Of a stretch of DNA of 35,518 nt, positions 16,689 to 27,872 are shown piece by piece. The notes beneath the pieces are model-generated. The model made no database searches. It saw only the letters and a program-made list of their open reading frames with translations, and was not told the origin of the DNA. Both the position numbers and the translations under genes were made by a program. The stretch spans positions 1 to 35,518 of the forward strand of contig JADCBH010000079.1 of NCBI GenBank assembly GCA_020253595.1. The letters are read 5' to 3'. Within the stretch, counting starts at the first letter, position 1. Each line of letters starts with the position of its first letter. Source of the DNA: Brevundimonas sp. (GTDB lineage: Bacteria; Pseudomonadota; Alphaproteobacteria; Caulobacterales; Caulobacteraceae).

Positions 16689-17981
16689 ATGTCCCCCACC
16701 TCGCCCGCCTTTGTGATCCTCTTCGTCGTCAGCCTGATCGCGGCGGCCGGGAACATGGGGCTGCAGTCGGTGCTGCCCAACATCGGTCGGACCTTCGGGC
16801 TGGCAGACACCCTGGTCGCCGCCGCCTTCGCCATCTCGGCGCTGATGTGGACCGTGGCCTCGCCCTTCTGGGCGCGACTTTCGGACCGGGCCGGACGGAA
16901 GAACGTCATCCTGATCGGCCTGACCGGCTTTGTCGTGTCGATGGCCGGGTTCGGGTTGGGGGCCACCTTCGGGCTTGAGGGGTGGCTCGCGCCGGTGACC
17001 GCCTTCGTCCTCATGGCGATTGCGCGCACGGTCTACGGTGTTCTGGGATCGGCCGCCCCGATCGCGTCCCAGGCCTATGTCGCGGACCGGACCAGCCCCG
17101 AGGAGCGGACCCAGGCCATGTCGCTCCTGGCCTCGGCGCAAGGGTTGGGGACCGTGATCGGGCCCGTCCTGTCTCCGTTCCTCGTCCTGCCCGTAATCGG
17201 CCTTGCCGGGCCCATGTACGCCTTTGCCTTGATCGGTCTGGTCGTCCTGTTCGTCGTCTGGAAGCGGCTGCCGTCCGGCGAGGTGGTGCGCCAGCCCACG
17301 ATACGGCTTAAGGCCGGTGAAGGCAGCGGCCTGTGGCGGGACCCCAGGGTGCGCGACTTCCTGCTCTATGGGTTGCTGGTCACCAGCGCCCAGGCAGTGA
17401 ACATCGCGGTTCTGGGCTTTCACATCATCGACGAGATGGCCCAGACCGGACTGCCCGCCACGCACGCCCAAGGTTTCATCAGCGTGGCCTTTTTTGCCGG
17501 CGCGGCCGCCACCCTGATGGTTCAGTGGGGCCTGATCCCGCTGCTGAAGATGCAGCCGCTCGCTCTCATGCGTTGGGGGGGCAGCCTGGCGCTCGCGGGC
17601 AATCTGCTCAGCATGGTCGCGCCCGGCTATTTCGGGGTGGTCGTCGGCTATGCCGTGGTGTCGATGGGCGTCGGCTTCGCGCGACCGGGCTTCACCGCCG
17701 GATCTTCGCTGGCGGTCAGTGCCCATGAGCAGGGTGCGGTGGCGGGTCTGATGATGTCGCTGGCGGGCCTCAGCTTTCTCGTTCCGCCCGTCGCGGGCGT
17801 GGCGCTGTATGGTCTGGGCGAGGCGGCTCCGTTCGGGGCAAACGCAGTGCTTCTTGCGATCGCCACGGTCATGGCCCTGATGAGCCCCACCCTGCGCCGC
17901 GATCCTCACCCGGATCTGGTCGACACGCCTTCGTCCGGCGCTCCGCCCGCCTCCCAGCCCGGACCGGAGGGCAATCGCTAA
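16689..17981 (+). CDS. MFS transporter
   Basis: Twelve-TM-like profile with the MFS motif FWARLSDRAGRKNVILIGL after TM2. Confidence 0.93.
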   Translation: MSPTSPAFVILFVVSLIAAAGNMGLQSVLPNIGRTFGLADTLVAAAFAISALMWTVASPFWARLSDRAGRKNVILIGLTGFVVSMAGFGLGATFGLEGWLAPVTAFVLMAIARTVYGVLGSAAPIASQAYVADRTSPEERTQAMSLLASAQGLGTVIGPVLSPFLVLPVIGLAGPMYAFALIGLVVLFVVWKRLPSGEVVRQPTIRLKAGEGSGLWRDPRVRDFLLYGLLVTSAQAVNIAVLGFHIIDEMAQTGLPATHAQGFISVAFFAGAAATLMVQWGLIPLLKMQPLALMRWGGSLALAGNLLSMVAPGYFGVVVGYAVVSMGVGFARPGFTAGSSLAVSAHEQGAVAGLMMSLAGLSFLVPPVAGVALYGLGEAAPFGANAVLLAIATVMALMSPTLRRDPHPDLVDTPSSGAPPASQPGPEGNR

Positions 17982-18037
17982 AGGCGCGACGAACGCCCGC
18001 GCTTGCGTCTGGCCCCCGCGCTTGCGACATCGCGACC

Positions 18038-18472
18038 ATGAACCCGTTCAAGATCGAAAAGCGCATCGGCGTCCAGGCGGACGCGGACCGCATCTGGGCC
18101 CTGATCGCCGAGCTTTCGGAGTGGGACCGCTGGAATCCCGTGGAAACCCAGGTCGAGGGCCGGATCGGTTTCGGCGGCAGCCTGACCTTGGTCGAGACTC
18201 TTCCAGAGCTTGGCGAGCGGCGCGCCACCCTCGGCGTGGCGGAGTGGATCCCCGGGGGGCAATTGGTCCTGACCGAGAAGCGCGGTTTCCTGTTCAAGGT
18301 CGTGCGATACTTCGAGATCGAACAGCTCCAGCCGAGGAGCTGCATAGTCTCTAACGGCTTCATCTTCTCGGGCTTTCGCGGTGAGGGCTTCCACGACAGG
18401 CACCGCCGCCATTTCAAGGTCGCCTGCGAAGCGGTCTGCGAGGGCCTGAAGGTCCACGCCGAGGCCGACTGA
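18038..18472 (+). CDS. SRPBCC domain-containing protein
   Basis: IEKRIGVQADADRIWALIAELSEWDRWNPVETQVEGRIGFGGSLTL. Confidence 0.85.
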   Translation: MNPFKIEKRIGVQADADRIWALIAELSEWDRWNPVETQVEGRIGFGGSLTLVETLPELGERRATLGVAEWIPGGQLVLTEKRGFLFKVVRYFEIEQLQPRSCIVSNGFIFSGFRGEGFHDRHRRHFKVACEAVCEGLKVHAEAD

Positions 18473-18476
18473 TCGG

Positions 18477-19484
18477 TTATTCGGTCTGGGGTGCCGTCGC
18501 CTGCTGGCCGTCGCGGCTCTTCATCTGGTCCTGGATCTGGATGATGGCCGGGCCGAGGATGACCACGAACAGCACCGGCAGGAAGAACAGGATCATCGGC
18601 ACGGTCAGCTGGGCCGGAAGCGCCGCCGCCTTCTTTTCTGCCGCTGATAGACGCAGCTCGCGATTTTCCTTGGCCATGGTCCGCAGGGCGGTGGCCAGCG
18701 GCGTGCCGTACTGTTCGGCTTGCACCATGGCGGTCGCCACGGCGCGCACGCCCGGATGGTTCGTCCGCTTGGCCAGGCCGTCATAGGCCATGCGCCGGTC
18801 GGGCAGATAGCTGAGCTCGGCCGACAGCAGGGCCAATTCCTCCGCCAGTTCGACCGAGGTGGTGCCGATCTCTTGGCTGACCTTCACGATCGCGGATTCG
18901 ATCGACATGCCGGCTTCCACGCAGATCAGCAGCAGATCCAACGCGTCGGGGAAGCCCTGCATGATCGACTGCCGACGGTTGTCGATACGGTTCTTCAGAT
19001 AGACGTTGGGTCCATAAAAGCCGAGCACGGTCGCGCCCATGATCATCGGCAGCTTGGTGATCGGCGGAAGACCGAAGTCGTTGACGAAGAACAGGTAAAA
19101 GGCGCTGAACAGCAGAAAGAAAATCGGGGTCGCAAAGCGGAAGAAGTAGAAGGTCGTAACCGGCCGAGGCCCGCGGAAGCCCGCCTGGATCATCTGCTCG
19201 GCGACCTTGGGGTCCTCGAGCAGCTTGGACAGGTTCAACTGCTCGACGATCTTCTTCTTGAAGCCGTCGTCGGTGTGGCGCAGCCCACCCTGACCGCTGG
19301 CGATGGCGGCGCGTGACTTGCGCTTGAGTTCGTCGCGGCGAGTCGAGACCGCCTGCATGCGCTTGTCCAGCTGGACCCCGCCGGTCATGGAACCGAGCAG
19401 GGTCACCATGGTGGCGAAAACCAGAACGGCGACGCCAATGCTGAGCAGGTTCCTGGGTTCGACGATGGCTTCAAGCATGCCCAT
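18477..19484 (-). CDS. tadC: Tad pilus inner membrane protein TadC (type II secretion F family)
   Basis: GFPDALDLLLICVEAGMSIESAIVKVSQEIGTTSVELAEEL...QAEQYGTPLATALRTMAKENRELR. Confidence 0.95.
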   Translation of the reverse strand: MGMLEAIVEPRNLLSIGVAVLVFATMVTLLGSMTGGVQLDKRMQAVSTRRDELKRKSRAAIASGQGGLRHTDDGFKKKIVEQLNLSKLLEDPKVAEQMIQAGFRGPRPVTTFYFFRFATPIFFLLFSAFYLFFVNDFGLPPITKLPMIMGATVLGFYGPNVYLKNRIDNRRQSIMQGFPDALDLLLICVEAGMSIESAIVKVSQEIGTTSVELAEELALLSAELSYLPDRRMAYDGLAKRTNHPGVRAVATAMVQAEQYGTPLATALRTMAKENRELRLSAAEKKAAALPAQLTVPMILFFLPVLFVVILGPAIIQIQDQMKSRDGQQATAPQTE

Positions 19485-19493
19485 GGTCGGCCC

Positions 19494-20474
19494 CTAGATC
19501 TTGAACGAGATCATGCGCTTCATCACGAAGATGCCGCAGCCCATCCAGATGGCCGAACCCAGCAGCATGATCTGCCCCCGGAGTTCGGTGAACATCAGGG
19601 CCATGTAGGCCGGGGTCGTCAGACCCACGAGCGTCATCACCACCGGCGGCAGGGCACCGATGATGCCGGCCGACGCCAGGGCCTCGGACGACAGGGCCTT
19701 GACCTTCTCACGCATCATCCTCCGGGCCCGGAGCACATGCGACAGGTTGCCGAGCGCCTCGGCCAGGTTGCCGCCGGTCTTCTGCTGAATGGCAATGACG
19801 ATGCCGAAGAATTTCAGCTCCGGCGTGGGGATGCGCTCATACATCTTCTCCAGCGCCTGTGGCAGGGTTAGGCCAACGCCCAGCCCTTCGACCAGGGTCT
19901 GGAACTCCGGCCCCAAGGGCGCGGGGCTCTCCTTGCCGATGATCTTGAAGCAGTCGTGGACCGGCAGGCCGGACTTGATGCCCCGCACGATGACGTCCAC
20001 CGCGTTAGGAAACTCCAGCCCGAATTTCTTCAACCGACTCGTCGCGACGAAACCGACGACCCAGCGCGGCAAACCCAGCCCAGCGGCGATACCGGCCCCC
20101 AGAGCGACAAGGATGTGGAGACCAAACACCAGCGCAACCAGGGTCGCCACGACACCGAGACCGGCGCTGATCAGCCAGAAGGTCCGGACACTTAGCCCCA
20201 GTCCGGCGTGCTTCAGGCGGGCCGCGATGGTCATGCGGGCCTTGCGTTCTTTGCGCTCGGCATCCTTCAGCTGGACCTCGATCGCCTTGCGGCGGGCTTC
20301 GGGCGTGTTGGCCTCGGCCTTGGCGGCCTTGAGCCGGGCGGCCTTGGTCTGGCCCATGCCCATGGCTTCGGCGCGCTTGACGGCTTGTGCCGAGGAATCT
20401 TCTCCGCCGACCAGCGCCCAGCCCAGGCCACCGACGGTGATGAAGGCCAGAAGTCCGGCGAGGAGCATCAGCAT
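19494..20474 (-). CDS. tadB: Tad pilus inner membrane protein TadB (type II secretion F family)
   Basis: FPNAVDVIVRGIKSGLPVHDCFKIIGKESPAPLGPEF...AIQQKTGGNLAEALGNLSHVLRARRMMREKVKALSSEA. Start reset to MLMLLAGLLAF. Confidence 0.95.
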   Translation of the reverse strand: MLMLLAGLLAFITVGGLGWALVGGEDSSAQAVKRAEAMGMGQTKAARLKAAKAEANTPEARRKAIEVQLKDAERKERKARMTIAARLKHAGLGLSVRTFWLISAGLGVVATLVALVFGLHILVALGAGIAAGLGLPRWVVGFVATSRLKKFGLEFPNAVDVIVRGIKSGLPVHDCFKIIGKESPAPLGPEFQTLVEGLGVGLTLPQALEKMYERIPTPELKFFGIVIAIQQKTGGNLAEALGNLSHVLRARRMMREKVKALSSEALASAGIIGALPPVVMTLVGLTTPAYMALMFTELRGQIMLLGSAIWMGCGIFVMKRMISFKI

Positions 20475-20479
20475 GACCG

Positions 20480-22108
<1,629 letters not shown>

Positions 22109-22111
22109 GGA

Positions 22112-23656
22112 TCAGGTCTTCTTCTTGAACAGGCCCGCGAACAGGGACTTGGATTCGCCCTTGGGGGCCTTGCCGGGGGCCGCCAGCGCGGGCAACTCGC
22201 GACGCGAGACGATCTGGGCCAGCAGCTGGAAAGCCTCGGCCGCCTTGGACTTGGCGCCCATGTCCAGGATCATCTGGCCGTTGTTGGCGGCGGCACCAAA
22301 CAGCTTGGCGTCGAAGGGGATCGACAGGCTGGGATGAACCCCCAGCGCCGCGCCGAAATCCTTGGCCGAGATTTCCGGCCGGCCGGGCACGCCCACCTGG
22401 TTGAGCACCAGGCGCGGCGGCGCATCGTTCAGACGACCCGAACGGATCAGGTCGATCATGTTCTTGGCGTTCCGCAGCGAGGCGAGATCGGGCGTCGCCA
22501 CAACCACCACCTCGTCGGCAGCGATCAGGGTGCGTCGCATCCAGCCCGACCAGATGTGCGGCAGGTCCAGCACCACGAACGGTGCCGTGCCCCGGATCTG
22601 GGTCGTGACCTCCTCGAACGCCTCAGCGCTGATTTCCCAGTCATTGTCCAGGGTGGCCGGGGCCGCGAACAGGCTCAGCTTGTCGGTGCAGCGGACCATC
22701 ATCCGGTCCAGCAGGACCGGGTCCAGACGATCGGGCTGACCCAGCGCATCGGCGACGCCGTTCAGGGGGTCCTGGTTGAAATCGAGGCCCGCGGTGCCGA
22801 ACGGCAGATCGTAATCGACGATGACGGTGTTCGCGCCGATCTTTTCGGACATCGCATAGGCGGTGTTGTGCGCCACCGAAGAGGAGCCTGATCCGCCTCT
22901 TGCTCCCACGAAGGCGATGGAGCGGCCGACGAAGGGCTGGGCCGGATCGGAGAACAGTCCGCCGATCGCGGCGATCAATTGCAAGGGCTGGATCGGGGCG
23001 ACCAGATATTCGCTGACGCCCCGCTTCATCAATTCCCGGAACAGGATGATGTCGTTGGTTGCGCCGATGACGACAACTTTGGTTCCAGCGTCGCAGACCT
23101 CGGCCAGACGGTCGACCTGCCACAGCAGGGCACCCGGGTCCTGCATGCACTCGACGATGACCAGGGGCGGCGTCGGCTCCTGATTATAGGCGTCGACGGC
23201 GGCCGGAATGCCGCCGACCCGGATCTGGGTGGTGGCGCGAGCCATGCGGCGGTCCTGTCCGGCGCGCTCGGCAGCCGCCAGGGTGTCCTGCCGCTCGGCG
23301 AAGACGTGGATGGCGATGCGCGGAATCGTGACTTCGTTTTGCAGCCCAGCCGACACCGCTTGAGGCGCGATCGCGGCCGACGCACCGGCGACGAGGTCGC
23401 CCACGGGGTTATAGCCAGCTGCGGCGGGCAGTCCACCCTGGGTCGCCGGCAGACCAGCCGGATGGGCCACGACCGCGCCGCCGGGCGCGACGGGAGCATT
23501 GGCGTCGTAACCGCCCGGCGCGGTGAACTGCAGCGGCTCGCGCGGATTGATGTCCCCGGCCGCTACAGGCGAGGCAGCCTGCGGCGCGACGTCCAGTTCG
23601 GCATCGAACTCGTCGTCCAGGGGATCATAGGGACGCGAAGCAAACGCATTGGTCAT
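22112..23656 (-). CDS. cpaE: pilus assembly protein CpaE (TadZ-like, receiver-like plus MinD-like ATPase)
   Basis: SIAFVGARGGSGSSSVAHNTAYAMSEKIGANTVIVDYDLPFGTAGLDFNQDP. Confidence 0.95.
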   Translation of the reverse strand: MTNAFASRPYDPLDDEFDAELDVAPQAASPVAAGDINPREPLQFTAPGGYDANAPVAPGGAVVAHPAGLPATQGGLPAAAGYNPVGDLVAGASAAIAPQAVSAGLQNEVTIPRIAIHVFAERQDTLAAAERAGQDRRMARATTQIRVGGIPAAVDAYNQEPTPPLVIVECMQDPGALLWQVDRLAEVCDAGTKVVVIGATNDIILFRELMKRGVSEYLVAPIQPLQLIAAIGGLFSDPAQPFVGRSIAFVGARGGSGSSSVAHNTAYAMSEKIGANTVIVDYDLPFGTAGLDFNQDPLNGVADALGQPDRLDPVLLDRMMVRCTDKLSLFAAPATLDNDWEISAEAFEEVTTQIRGTAPFVVLDLPHIWSGWMRRTLIAADEVVVVATPDLASLRNAKNMIDLIRSGRLNDAPPRLVLNQVGVPGRPEISAKDFGAALGVHPSLSIPFDAKLFGAAANNGQMILDMGAKSKAAEAFQLLAQIVSRRELPALAAPGKAPKGESKSLFAGLFKKKT

Positions 23657-23662
23657 CGACCG

Positions 23663-24334
23663 TCAGTCCACGGCATCCGAAACCTGGCCGTTCTCGAGCA
23701 GGGTTTCGATGGCGGCCGCCGTTTGTTCTCCACGGCGGTATCTATCCAGCACGACCGCCCGGCGACCGGCATCGGGCGGAGTCATGGTGCGCGGCGTAAC
23801 GATGTCGCGCGGATTGGCGATCTGGGCCGCCAGATTGGCGTTGACGGCGCAGCCGAAGTTGGCGCTGCCGGCATTCGAACCGGTCCGCGCCAGATTGGTC
23901 CAGGTGGTGCCGCAGCGAGGAACCGCCGCCCGGACTGTATCGAAACCGACCAGCACCGGCGCACGCGGATCGGGCGCGATGTAGGTCACGACCTGCACCT
24001 GGTGACCCGGCACGCCCAGCGATTCCAGGGCGTTCCTGACGCTCCAGGCCATTTCGCCCGACACGGTATCGTCGCCTGACGGCACCTCGACCCTCAGGAC
24101 CGGAGCTCCCTCGGCCGAGAAGCGATAGGCGAACTCCTGAAGCGCACGGCTCTGGTTGGCCGAAGGACCGGTTTCGTGAATCGCCAGGGCGATGCGCTCG
24201 ACGCCCGGCTCCACCGCCAGGGCATAGCGGGACGTGGGCGTCAGCGGCACCGGTCCGGTGCCCTCGGCGGGCAGCCCTACGCATGCCGACAGGGTCAGGA
24301 CAGAGGCGACGGCGATGGACAGGGTGCGGATCAT
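23663..24334 (-). CDS. cpaD: pilus assembly lipoprotein CpaD
   Basis: Lipobox LTLSAC; C-terminal NFGCAVNANLAAQIANPRDIVTPRTMTPPDAGRRAVVLDRYRRGEQT typical of CpaD. Confidence 0.95.
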   Translation of the reverse strand: MIRTLSIAVASVLTLSACVGLPAEGTGPVPLTPTSRYALAVEPGVERIALAIHETGPSANQSRALQEFAYRFSAEGAPVLRVEVPSGDDTVSGEMAWSVRNALESLGVPGHQVQVVTYIAPDPRAPVLVGFDTVRAAVPRCGTTWTNLARTGSNAGSANFGCAVNANLAAQIANPRDIVTPRTMTPPDAGRRAVVLDRYRRGEQTAAAIETLLENGQVSDAVD

Positions 24335-24342
24335 CGGGGCGC

Positions 24343-26145
24343 TCACTCGATCACATAACCGACCGGGCCCGACCACGCCGGGGCGGTGGATGCTCCCGGA
24401 GCGGGCGAGCCGTAGGCCTGGTTCAGCTGGCCGAAGAAGATGGTCTGGGCGTCGCTGGCGATGCGTAGACCGTCAGCGGGGGTCTGCATCATGCCTGGCG
24501 AGACGGGATTGACGATGAAGGGCTCGACCATGACGACCAGCTCAGTCTCGCCCGACAAGTAGTCGCGCGAGCGGAATAGCTGGCCCAGTACCGGTAGGCC
24601 AGCAAGACCGGGCAGGCTGTCCACGGCCTGACGGCTGGTGTCCAGCAACAGGCCCGCAATCATCATGGAGCCCCCCGAAGGGATCTCGACGGTGTTCTGC
24701 ACGCGCCGGACGCTTAGGCCCGCGATGGCCAGGGAACCGACGCTCCCAGCGCCGAGTGTAATGCCGCCCGTCTGGGTCAGCTCCGACACCTCGGCCGAGA
24801 TCTGCAGGTTGATGCGCCCTTCGGACAGAACCACCGGCCTGAAGGCCAGGCTGACGCCGTAGGGCTTGAACTCGATGGTGACGTTGCCGTCGCGGTCACG
24901 GCCGGTCGGCACGGGGTATTCCCCGCCCGCCAGGAAGCTGGCGCTCTCGCCATTCACGCTGGTCAGGTTCGGCTCGGCCAGGGTGCGGACCAGACCGACC
25001 CGCTCGAACGCCTGCAGACAGGCGCTGGCGTTGGTCCCTGTCACCGCGCGATAGGCGCTGGAAACCACGTTCTCGACCACGTTGGACAAGGCATTGCCTG
25101 ACTGGGTCTGCAGCAGCGACGTCACCGTGTTGACGAAGTTGTTGACCGCGTTGGTGCCCGAGATGGTCTCGAGGTTGAAGCTTTCGGGCTCGGTGATGGT
25201 CGTCCCGGTCAGGGTCGTGGTGTTGCCGCTGAAGTCGGTCACCGTGACCGAGCCGGGAGTGGCCGAAGAGAAGGAGATCCGCCGGCCGTCGAGCGTGGTG
25301 ATGGTCGTGCCCGTCTCGGTCGTTGTCACGCCGGTGACGGTGTTCCCGAGGTTGGAGCTTGATGTCGTCGTGTTTCCGGTCGTGGTCCGGGTCAGGTTGT
25401 CCGTCGCGATCCCGCGGTTCTCGTTGTAGCAGGCGCCGGCTCCACCCAGCGCCGAGCCGTTGACGCTATAGGTGTTGTCACGGCCAAACCCGACCGACTG
25501 CAGTCCGTTGTTGAACACGACGTCCGACGACAGACCCAGCTGCTTGATGGCGTTACGCTGGACCTCGATGATCCGAACCCGGAGCGTCACCTGATCCGAC
25601 GCCGCGATGGTGGTCAGGTTCAATACCTTTTCCGGGGCGGAGACGAAGGCCCGGGCGACCGAGGCAACACGTTCGGATTCGGCGGCGCTGGTTACCATGC
25701 CGGTCAGGATGATGCTGTCGTTGACGGCTTCCGCCCGCACCTGGGACCCCGGCGCGACCCGGCTCAGCGTGTCCTGCAACGCCGAGACCCCGGCATCCAC
25801 CCGCACACGCAACGTCAGGATGGCGCGGCCGGCGGCATCCAGGAACACCGCATCGGTCTCGCCCGGCGCGATGCCGATGACCGTGATCCGACGCGGCGAA
25901 TGGACATTGGCTTCGGCGACCGCCGGATTGGACACGATCACGTCGCGCGCATCGGCAGGCAGGTCGACTGCGAAGGAGGTGCCGCGCGGCAGGTTGATCA
26001 GGCGCGGTCCGGACCCGGCCGAGACCGTCTGGCTTGCGCCATAGCTCTGGGCCAGAGCCGGGGTGGCGATCGGAGCTGCCGCCGTCACCACCGCGCAGGT
26101 CAGCGCGACGAGGGGCTTCATGGAAATGGACATGGGTGCCCTCAT
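24343..26145 (-). CDS. cpaC: pilus secretin CpaC (RcpA)
   Basis: N-terminal pilN/BON-like region, then LAEPNLTSVNGESASFLAGGEYPVP and SLPGLAGLPVLGQLFRSRDYLSGETELVVMVEPFIV secretin signatures. Confidence 0.96.
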   Translation of the reverse strand: MRAPMSISMKPLVALTCAVVTAAAPIATPALAQSYGASQTVSAGSGPRLINLPRGTSFAVDLPADARDVIVSNPAVAEANVHSPRRITVIGIAPGETDAVFLDAAGRAILTLRVRVDAGVSALQDTLSRVAPGSQVRAEAVNDSIILTGMVTSAAESERVASVARAFVSAPEKVLNLTTIAASDQVTLRVRIIEVQRNAIKQLGLSSDVVFNNGLQSVGFGRDNTYSVNGSALGGAGACYNENRGIATDNLTRTTTGNTTTSSSNLGNTVTGVTTTETGTTITTLDGRRISFSSATPGSVTVTDFSGNTTTLTGTTITEPESFNLETISGTNAVNNFVNTVTSLLQTQSGNALSNVVENVVSSAYRAVTGTNASACLQAFERVGLVRTLAEPNLTSVNGESASFLAGGEYPVPTGRDRDGNVTIEFKPYGVSLAFRPVVLSEGRINLQISAEVSELTQTGGITLGAGSVGSLAIAGLSVRRVQNTVEIPSGGSMMIAGLLLDTSRQAVDSLPGLAGLPVLGQLFRSRDYLSGETELVVMVEPFIVNPVSPGMMQTPADGLRIASDAQTIFFGQLNQAYGSPAPGASTAPAWSGPVGYVIE

Positions 26146-27074
26146 TGGACGGTCACCGTTTCTGCTTCGCCGCCCCGGTAGACCCGGATCGAGGTGGTCT
26201 GGGGCGTGGCGCGTGCGCGGGGCTGGTTCTGGACGCGGCCCGAGGGGCCCGCCGTGTCGGCATAGGAGCGCAGAACCAGCGACAGGGTGCCGGCCGCCTT
26301 GGCCAGGGCCAGGGCCTCGGCGTCGGTGGGGGCCAGTTCCAGGGTTGCGGTGGCACCGACCACCGCCTGCTGGTCGTCCTCGGCGCGGGTCGACTGATCG
26401 ACGGCCAGGACCTTCACATTCTGCAGGACGGTGGAGCTGGCATAGCGGGTCTGGCCGCCGCCCTCGCCATTGTCCGCCAGTTCCACGGTGACCAGAACGT
26501 CGACGCGGTCACCCGGCAGGATGAAGCCCCCGGCGGCGGTTTCTACCGACACGCCGATCGACATGGCCCGCATGCCGGGCTCCAGATAGGCGGCCATGTA
26601 GCCGCTGTCCCCGGCGCGGACGATCTTGCGTGCCACGATCGGCTCTCCGGCCAGAATGGGTTCGCGCACGACCGAGCCGAAGTAGTCGGCCTCGGCACCG
26701 CCGGTAGCCAGTTCCGTCGCGGCCCGGGCGACGCGAGCGACCGCGCCTTGGCCCTCGGCCGTTTCCTCGTTGGCCTCTTCCTCGGCACCTTCGTCTTCGG
26801 CGGGTTGGGGGACGGGAACGGTCCCGTCCGTGATGAATGCCGGATTGACCTCTGCGGCGGGCCAGTCCTTCCACTCCAGGTCCGCGTCGGTCAGGCGCTG
26901 ACCGGGCGCGAGGTCACGCGCGGCGACCAGAACCTTGGCCATCGGCGCGGCCGGCGCGGCCGAAGCGGTGGCCACAGCTTCGCCCGAGGACGAGCCCATG
27001 GCGCGCACAACCAGCGCCAGGCCAATGGCCGAGACGGCGGCGATACAGATGACGGCGATCCGTGCGGGCTTCAT
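26142..27074 (-). CDS. cpaB: Flp pilus assembly protein CpaB (RcpC)
   Basis: SAF-like VLVAARDLAPGQRLTDADLEWKDWP and MRAMSIGVSVETAAGGFILPGDRVDVLVT. Start reset to MKPARIAVICIAAV. Confidence 0.95.
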   Translation of the reverse strand: MKPARIAVICIAAVSAIGLALVVRAMGSSSGEAVATASAAPAAPMAKVLVAARDLAPGQRLTDADLEWKDWPAAEVNPAFITDGTVPVPQPAEDEGAEEEANEETAEGQGAVARVARAATELATGGAEADYFGSVVREPILAGEPIVARKIVRAGDSGYMAAYLEPGMRAMSIGVSVETAAGGFILPGDRVDVLVTVELADNGEGGGQTRYASSTVLQNVKVLAVDQSTRAEDDQQAVVGATATLELAPTDAEALALAKAAGTLSLVLRSYADTAGPSGRVQNQPRARATPQTTSIRVYRGGEAETVTVQ

Positions 27075-27224
27075 CGTGGGTCTCCGGCGCGACCGGACGC
27101 ACGACTCAGGGTGCGGGCGGTCTACCGTTAACGACAATGCCGGGGCCGGGTTAACGGGGACCTAAGCGTCGCAGGGCGTTCAGGGACGCGGGACCGTGCC
27201 GTTAGGCCTGCCACCCAGGAGCGT

Positions 27225-27737
27225 TCAGGCCCCGAAGGCGCGGGCGATCAGCAGGCTGGACGGATAGGCCATTAGCACGCCGCCACAGATGGCGACGCCA
27301 TAGGGAATATCGCCCTTGGGCTGGAACAGGGTCGAGACCCAGGCCGGAGCACCCGCGATATAGGGCTGGGCCAGGCTACGCCCCAGAATCAGCACCAGGC
27401 TGAAGGCTCCGCCCAGGATGGCGGTCCAGATCAGGAAAGGCATCAGGGCCGAAGCTCCCAGCCACATACCGGCGGCCGCCATCAGCTTGGCGTCACCTCC
27501 GCCGACGACCCGCAGCGCGAACAGCGCCATGCCCGCGATCAGCACCAGAACGCCAACGCCGAAGTGCATGCCGACCTCGATCGGCGACAGGCCGGCCGCG
27601 AAGGCCGCCGGGAAGAAGGCGACGATCAACAACGCCGATATCCAGTTCGGAATCTTCATCCGCGTCAGATCCGTCAGGGCCGCGATCACGACCAGAACGG
27701 GAAAGGGGGCGAGCAGCAGCGACGTCAGCATGTCCAT
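27225..27737 (-). CDS. cpaA: prepilin peptidase CpaA (TadV), A24 family
   Basis: AALTDLTRMKIPNWISALL and GGGDAKLMAAAGMWLG aspartyl prepilin peptidase motifs. Confidence 0.95.
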   Translation of the reverse strand: MDMLTSLLLAPFPVLVVIAALTDLTRMKIPNWISALLIVAFFPAAFAAGLSPIEVGMHFGVGVLVLIAGMALFALRVVGGGDAKLMAAAGMWLGASALMPFLIWTAILGGAFSLVLILGRSLAQPYIAGAPAWVSTLFQPKGDIPYGVAICGGVLMAYPSSLLIARAFGA

Positions 27738-27872
27738 GGGCGAAACCTGCCACAGCGTTGGTTAAAACGAGGTTCGCCACGTCCTTGCGTCAGACCCGCG
27801 ACCCGGGCGGTCGCGCACCAACCGTGCGCTCAAGCAGCGAGCGACCGCGTCGCGAGCGATAGCGCTACTAGA

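Noticed and set aside
16665-17909. 414-aa minus-strand ORF
   Set aside because: Antisense to the MFS transporter; His/Gln/Gly/Arg-rich with no recognisable fold.
25082-25429. Val-rich plus-strand ORF opposite the CpaC Thr-rich insert
   Set aside because: Simple consequence of Thr codons (ACC/ACG/ACA) read in antisense as Val/Gly/Arg. No independent evidence of coding.
26034-27131. 365-aa plus-strand ORF antisense to cpaB
   Set aside because: Gly/Arg/Gln-rich shadow frame opposite a well-supported cpaB.
27762-27776. CtrA half-site TTAA-N7-TTCG upstream of cpaA
   Set aside because: Only about 6/8 match to the box; too weak to report as a feature.
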